A model generated the notes under the pieces. The model made no database searches. It had not been told where the DNA came from and worked only from the letters and a program-made list of their open reading frames with translations. A DNA stretch of 15,000 nt from Symbiodinium natans (taxonomy: Eukaryota > Sar > Dinophyceae > Suessiales > Symbiodiniaceae). The translations under genes and the position numbers were made by a program. Location: assembly GCA_905221605.1 (NCBI GenBank), contig CAJNDS010001558.1, positions 605,001 through 620,000 of the forward strand, in the 5' to 3' direction. How positions within the stretch are numbered: the first letter of the stretch is position 1; each line of letters opens with the position of its first letter. Shown in pieces: positions 13,561 through 15,000 of the stretch.

Positions 13561-13665
13561 TATCGGGTGCAGGTTTCGGGGCCCCTGCAGAGTTGGAACC
13601 AACCCTATGTCTTACATCCTCTTCTGCAAGATGGAGCCGACGAATTGCTAAAACATTCGGGGCAG

Positions 13666-13705
13666 AGGGTTTAGGGTTTAGGGTTTCGGGTTTAGGGTTT
13701 AGGGT
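13666..13705 (+). repeat. TTTAGGG block, about 5-6 units
   Basis: Canonical with one TTTCGGG unit. Confidence 0.9.
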
Positions 13706-13868
13706 ACTACGTATGCAATCTAAACTTTGTGGGACATACTCGTTGTACAAGTCAAGACACAGAGGCAGCTTTAAGTCATACCTGGGATACAAAATGTCAT
13801 ATAACAAAAAGGAAAAGGTTTAGAGAGTTGTTTCAGTTTAACGATTATGCTATAGACTCGGTTTGTTA
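13706..13868. other. AT-rich spacer of 163 bp, no gene recognised
   Basis: It holds only the ends of short frames on both strands. No hairpin or motif stands out. Confidence 0.5.
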
Positions 13869-13931
13869 ACCCTAAACCTTAAACCCTGAACACTCAACCC
13901 TAAACCCTGTAAACTCTAAACCCTAAACCCT
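13869..13931 (-). repeat. Degenerate CCCTAAA block
   Basis: About nine units including CCTTAAA, CCCTGAA, CACTCAA and CTCTAAA. Confidence 0.88.
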
Positions 13932-14035
13932 CAGGCTTAGGGACTACAGTAGGGCTGGGGGGCTGGTCGGTTCCTATAAAAAAAGAGCCTCGGCAATCAC
14001 CTCCCCAATGCTGACTCTTTCAGGGTTGAAAAAAA

Positions 14036-14135
14036 GGTTTAGGGTTTAGGGTGAAACACGGAACCCTAAACCCTAAACCCTAAACCCTAAACCCTAAACT
14101 CTAAACCCTAAACGGCCTAAACGGCCTAAACCCTC
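14036..14135. repeat. Telomeric fold-back junction with 17-bp arms, then CCCTAAA array
   Basis: GGTTTAGGGTTTAGGGT (14036-14052), a 10-nt loop (GAAACACGGA), then the exact complement (14063-14079). The C-strand array continues to 14135 and includes CTCTAAA and two CCTAAACGG units. This is a head-to-head turn-around of telomeric repeat with an unrelated loop. Confidence 0.9.
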
Positions 14136-14238
14136 TTCAGAGCCCGTAAGCGAGTCGAGCCCCCCGGCATCCGTCATCCGTCACGTGGGGCTCTGCCGGC
14201 GCGGTCTTGTCCTGGCATTGCGGGAGTCTTTGGGTTCA

Positions 14239-14484
14239 AGGTTTAGGGTTTCGGGGTTGAGGGTTTGGGGTTTAGGGTTTTGGGTTAGGGTTTCGGGGTT
14301 GAGGGTTTAGGGTTTCCAGGGTTGAGGGTTTGGGGTTGAGGGTTTCGGGTTTGGGGTTTAGGGTTTCCAGGGTTGAGGGTTTGGGGTTTAGGGTTTCCAG
14401 GGTTGAGGGTTTGGGGTTTAGGGTTTCGGGTTTGGGGTTTAGGGTTTCGGGTTGAGGGTTTGGGGTTTAGGGTTTAGGGTTTGG
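14239..14484 (+). repeat. Variant G-strand array with a 30-bp higher-order repeat
   Basis: About 34 units of TTTAGGG, TTTGGGG, TTGAGGG and TTTCGGG. From 14313 the group TTTCCAGGG-TTGAGGG-TTTGGGG-TTTAGGG appears, and it is exact and tandem at 14364-14393 and 14394-14423. The 9-mer TTTCCAGGG makes the unit 30 bp. This is a homogenised higher-order repeat arising inside a degenerate array. Confidence 0.93.
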
Positions 14485-14582
14485 AGACGGCCCGAGTCTT
14501 TGCATCTGAAAGTTCTCTCAAGCATATCAACTGGCGCACGCTTGCTCCAGCCGCCTCAACGAGCACAGAATTTGCTCTTCAT

Positions 14583-14683
14583 CCTAGGGGCTGAATACCC
14601 TAGCCCAAAAAAGGTTGATCCATCATACATAGTAGGATTCTGTATAATCAAAAAGGTGAAAGGTTACTTACCCAGTCCCTAAG
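14583..14683. mobile_element. 101-bp fold-back (MITE-like) element candidate
   Basis: The left end CCTAGGGGCTGAATA and the complement of the right end CTTAGGGACTGGGTA agree at 11 of 15. GGCTGAA in the left end recalls the GCTGAA of the 11925 element. The interior pairs weakly (TTGAT on both arms). The length is exactly that of the 11646 and 12494 elements. No target duplication is seen. Confidence 0.5.
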
Positions 14684-14743
14684 TCATTCTGCCTTCGGGC
14701 CTTCAGGACAAAAGTTTGTGGGTTTGCTTTCATTCCCAACATT

Positions 14744-14839
14744 CATATTATAATTGGGGCTTTTAATGTACGTCCTTAATGCCTCCCCGTTAACACGATA
14801 TTAGGGCGGTAACAAGTGTATGAGTAGCATTCTAATATG
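14744..14839. mobile_element. Weak fold-back candidate of about 96 bp
   Basis: CATATTATAAT at the left and CATATTAGAAT on the complement of the right end agree at 10 of 11. The interior has scattered pairing (CCGTTAAC against GCGGTAAC). AT-richness raises the chance of coincidence. Confidence 0.35.
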
Positions 14840-14960
14840 CCCGCATCACGGCCTGAGCTGTCCCAGGACTCTGGGTTCACTTTTTGTTGAAATTACAGGG
14901 TTCTTGAGGGAGGGGGGGTTTCAAAAAAGGGGGGTATGTAACCTAAAGTTCCCGAATACT

Positions 14961-15000
14961 CCCTGCTACTCCCTAAGGCTCCCTAAGCTTCCCTAAGGCT
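14961..15000. repeat. Decameric CCCTAAGGCT tandem repeat, at least 4 units, running off the window
   Basis: Four consecutive 10-mers: CCCTGCTACT, CCCTAAGGCT, CCCTAAGCTT, CCCTAAGGCT. The unit looks like a C-strand telomeric heptamer (CCCTAAG) plus three bases. The array is truncated by the window end. Confidence 0.75.

Larger units (their letters stand above)
14485..14960. other. Trailing unique segment, no gene recognised
   Basis: Contains the fold-back candidates 14583-14683 and 14744-14839. A 76-codon plus-strand frame (14452-14682) begins in the telomeric array and is not credible as a gene. G7 and G6 runs occur near 14910-14935. Confidence 0.5.

Noticed and set aside
1-15000. The window as a true chromosome end
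   Set aside because: Arrays occur in both orientations throughout, neither end of the window is a terminal one-orientation array, and most blocks are degenerate. The arrays are therefore interstitial or subtelomeric.

Overview
This window is eukaryotic nuclear DNA dominated by degenerate, interstitial telomere-type repeats of the TTTAGGG (Arabidopsis-type) family. That repeat is the chromosome-end sequence of most land plants and also of several algal and alveolate lineages, including dinoflagellates and chromerids. The spacers look moderately GC-rich by eye and carry CT/AT microsatellites and long C-runs. I lean towards an alga or dinoflagellate-like protist over a land plant, but the sequence does not settle it. 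The repeat type together with the absence of any bacterial-style gene layout argues against a prokaryote.

Layout: positions 1-1085 are non-repetitive, with one old local duplication. From about 1086 to 14484 there are roughly 45 blocks of TTTAGGG or its complement CCCTAAA, from 2 to about 37 units each, separated mostly by 20-250 bp of unrelated spacer. Blocks tend to alternate in orientation, so most spacers are bounded by inverted telomeric repeats. The cleanest arrays are 6808-7064, 8990-9183, 6133-6324 and 8800-8886. Several blocks are homogenised for variant units: TTTGGGG at 3937-3999, CCCTTAAA octamers at 10139-10249, GGGTTCA at 7455-7520, and higher-order repeats at 4302-4378 and 14313-14423. 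The longest repeat-poor stretches are 1-1085, 1102-1800, 4661-5136, 8019-8799, 9184-9539, 9652-10099, 10266-10790, 12326-13490 and 14485-14960.

No protein-coding gene, tRNA or rRNA could be supported. The heptamer is not a multiple of three, so any array of three or more units puts a stop in every frame (TAA on the C-strand reading, TAG on the G-strand reading). Open frames therefore last only for the spacers and typically end in a spurious LNPKP tail. The longest is about 125 codons and matches no family I recognise.

The most interesting content is non-coding. (1) There is a set of fold-back, MITE-like elements of about 100 bp: 11646-11746, 11925-12025 (flanked by an exact 10-bp direct repeat), 12494-12594, 3381-3480 and, more weakly, 14583-14683, plus degenerate candidates. 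(2) Two inverted repeats, 2011-2218 and 7640-7819, each enclose a CCCTAAA block. (3) Several junctions are telomeric fold-back palindromes in which G-strand repeats turn directly into C-strand repeats, at 13494-13546 and 14036-14079. Together these suggest a subtelomeric or interstitial mosaic built by telomere-repeat insertion, end-joining and small transposon insertion. An assembly artefact must be excluded.
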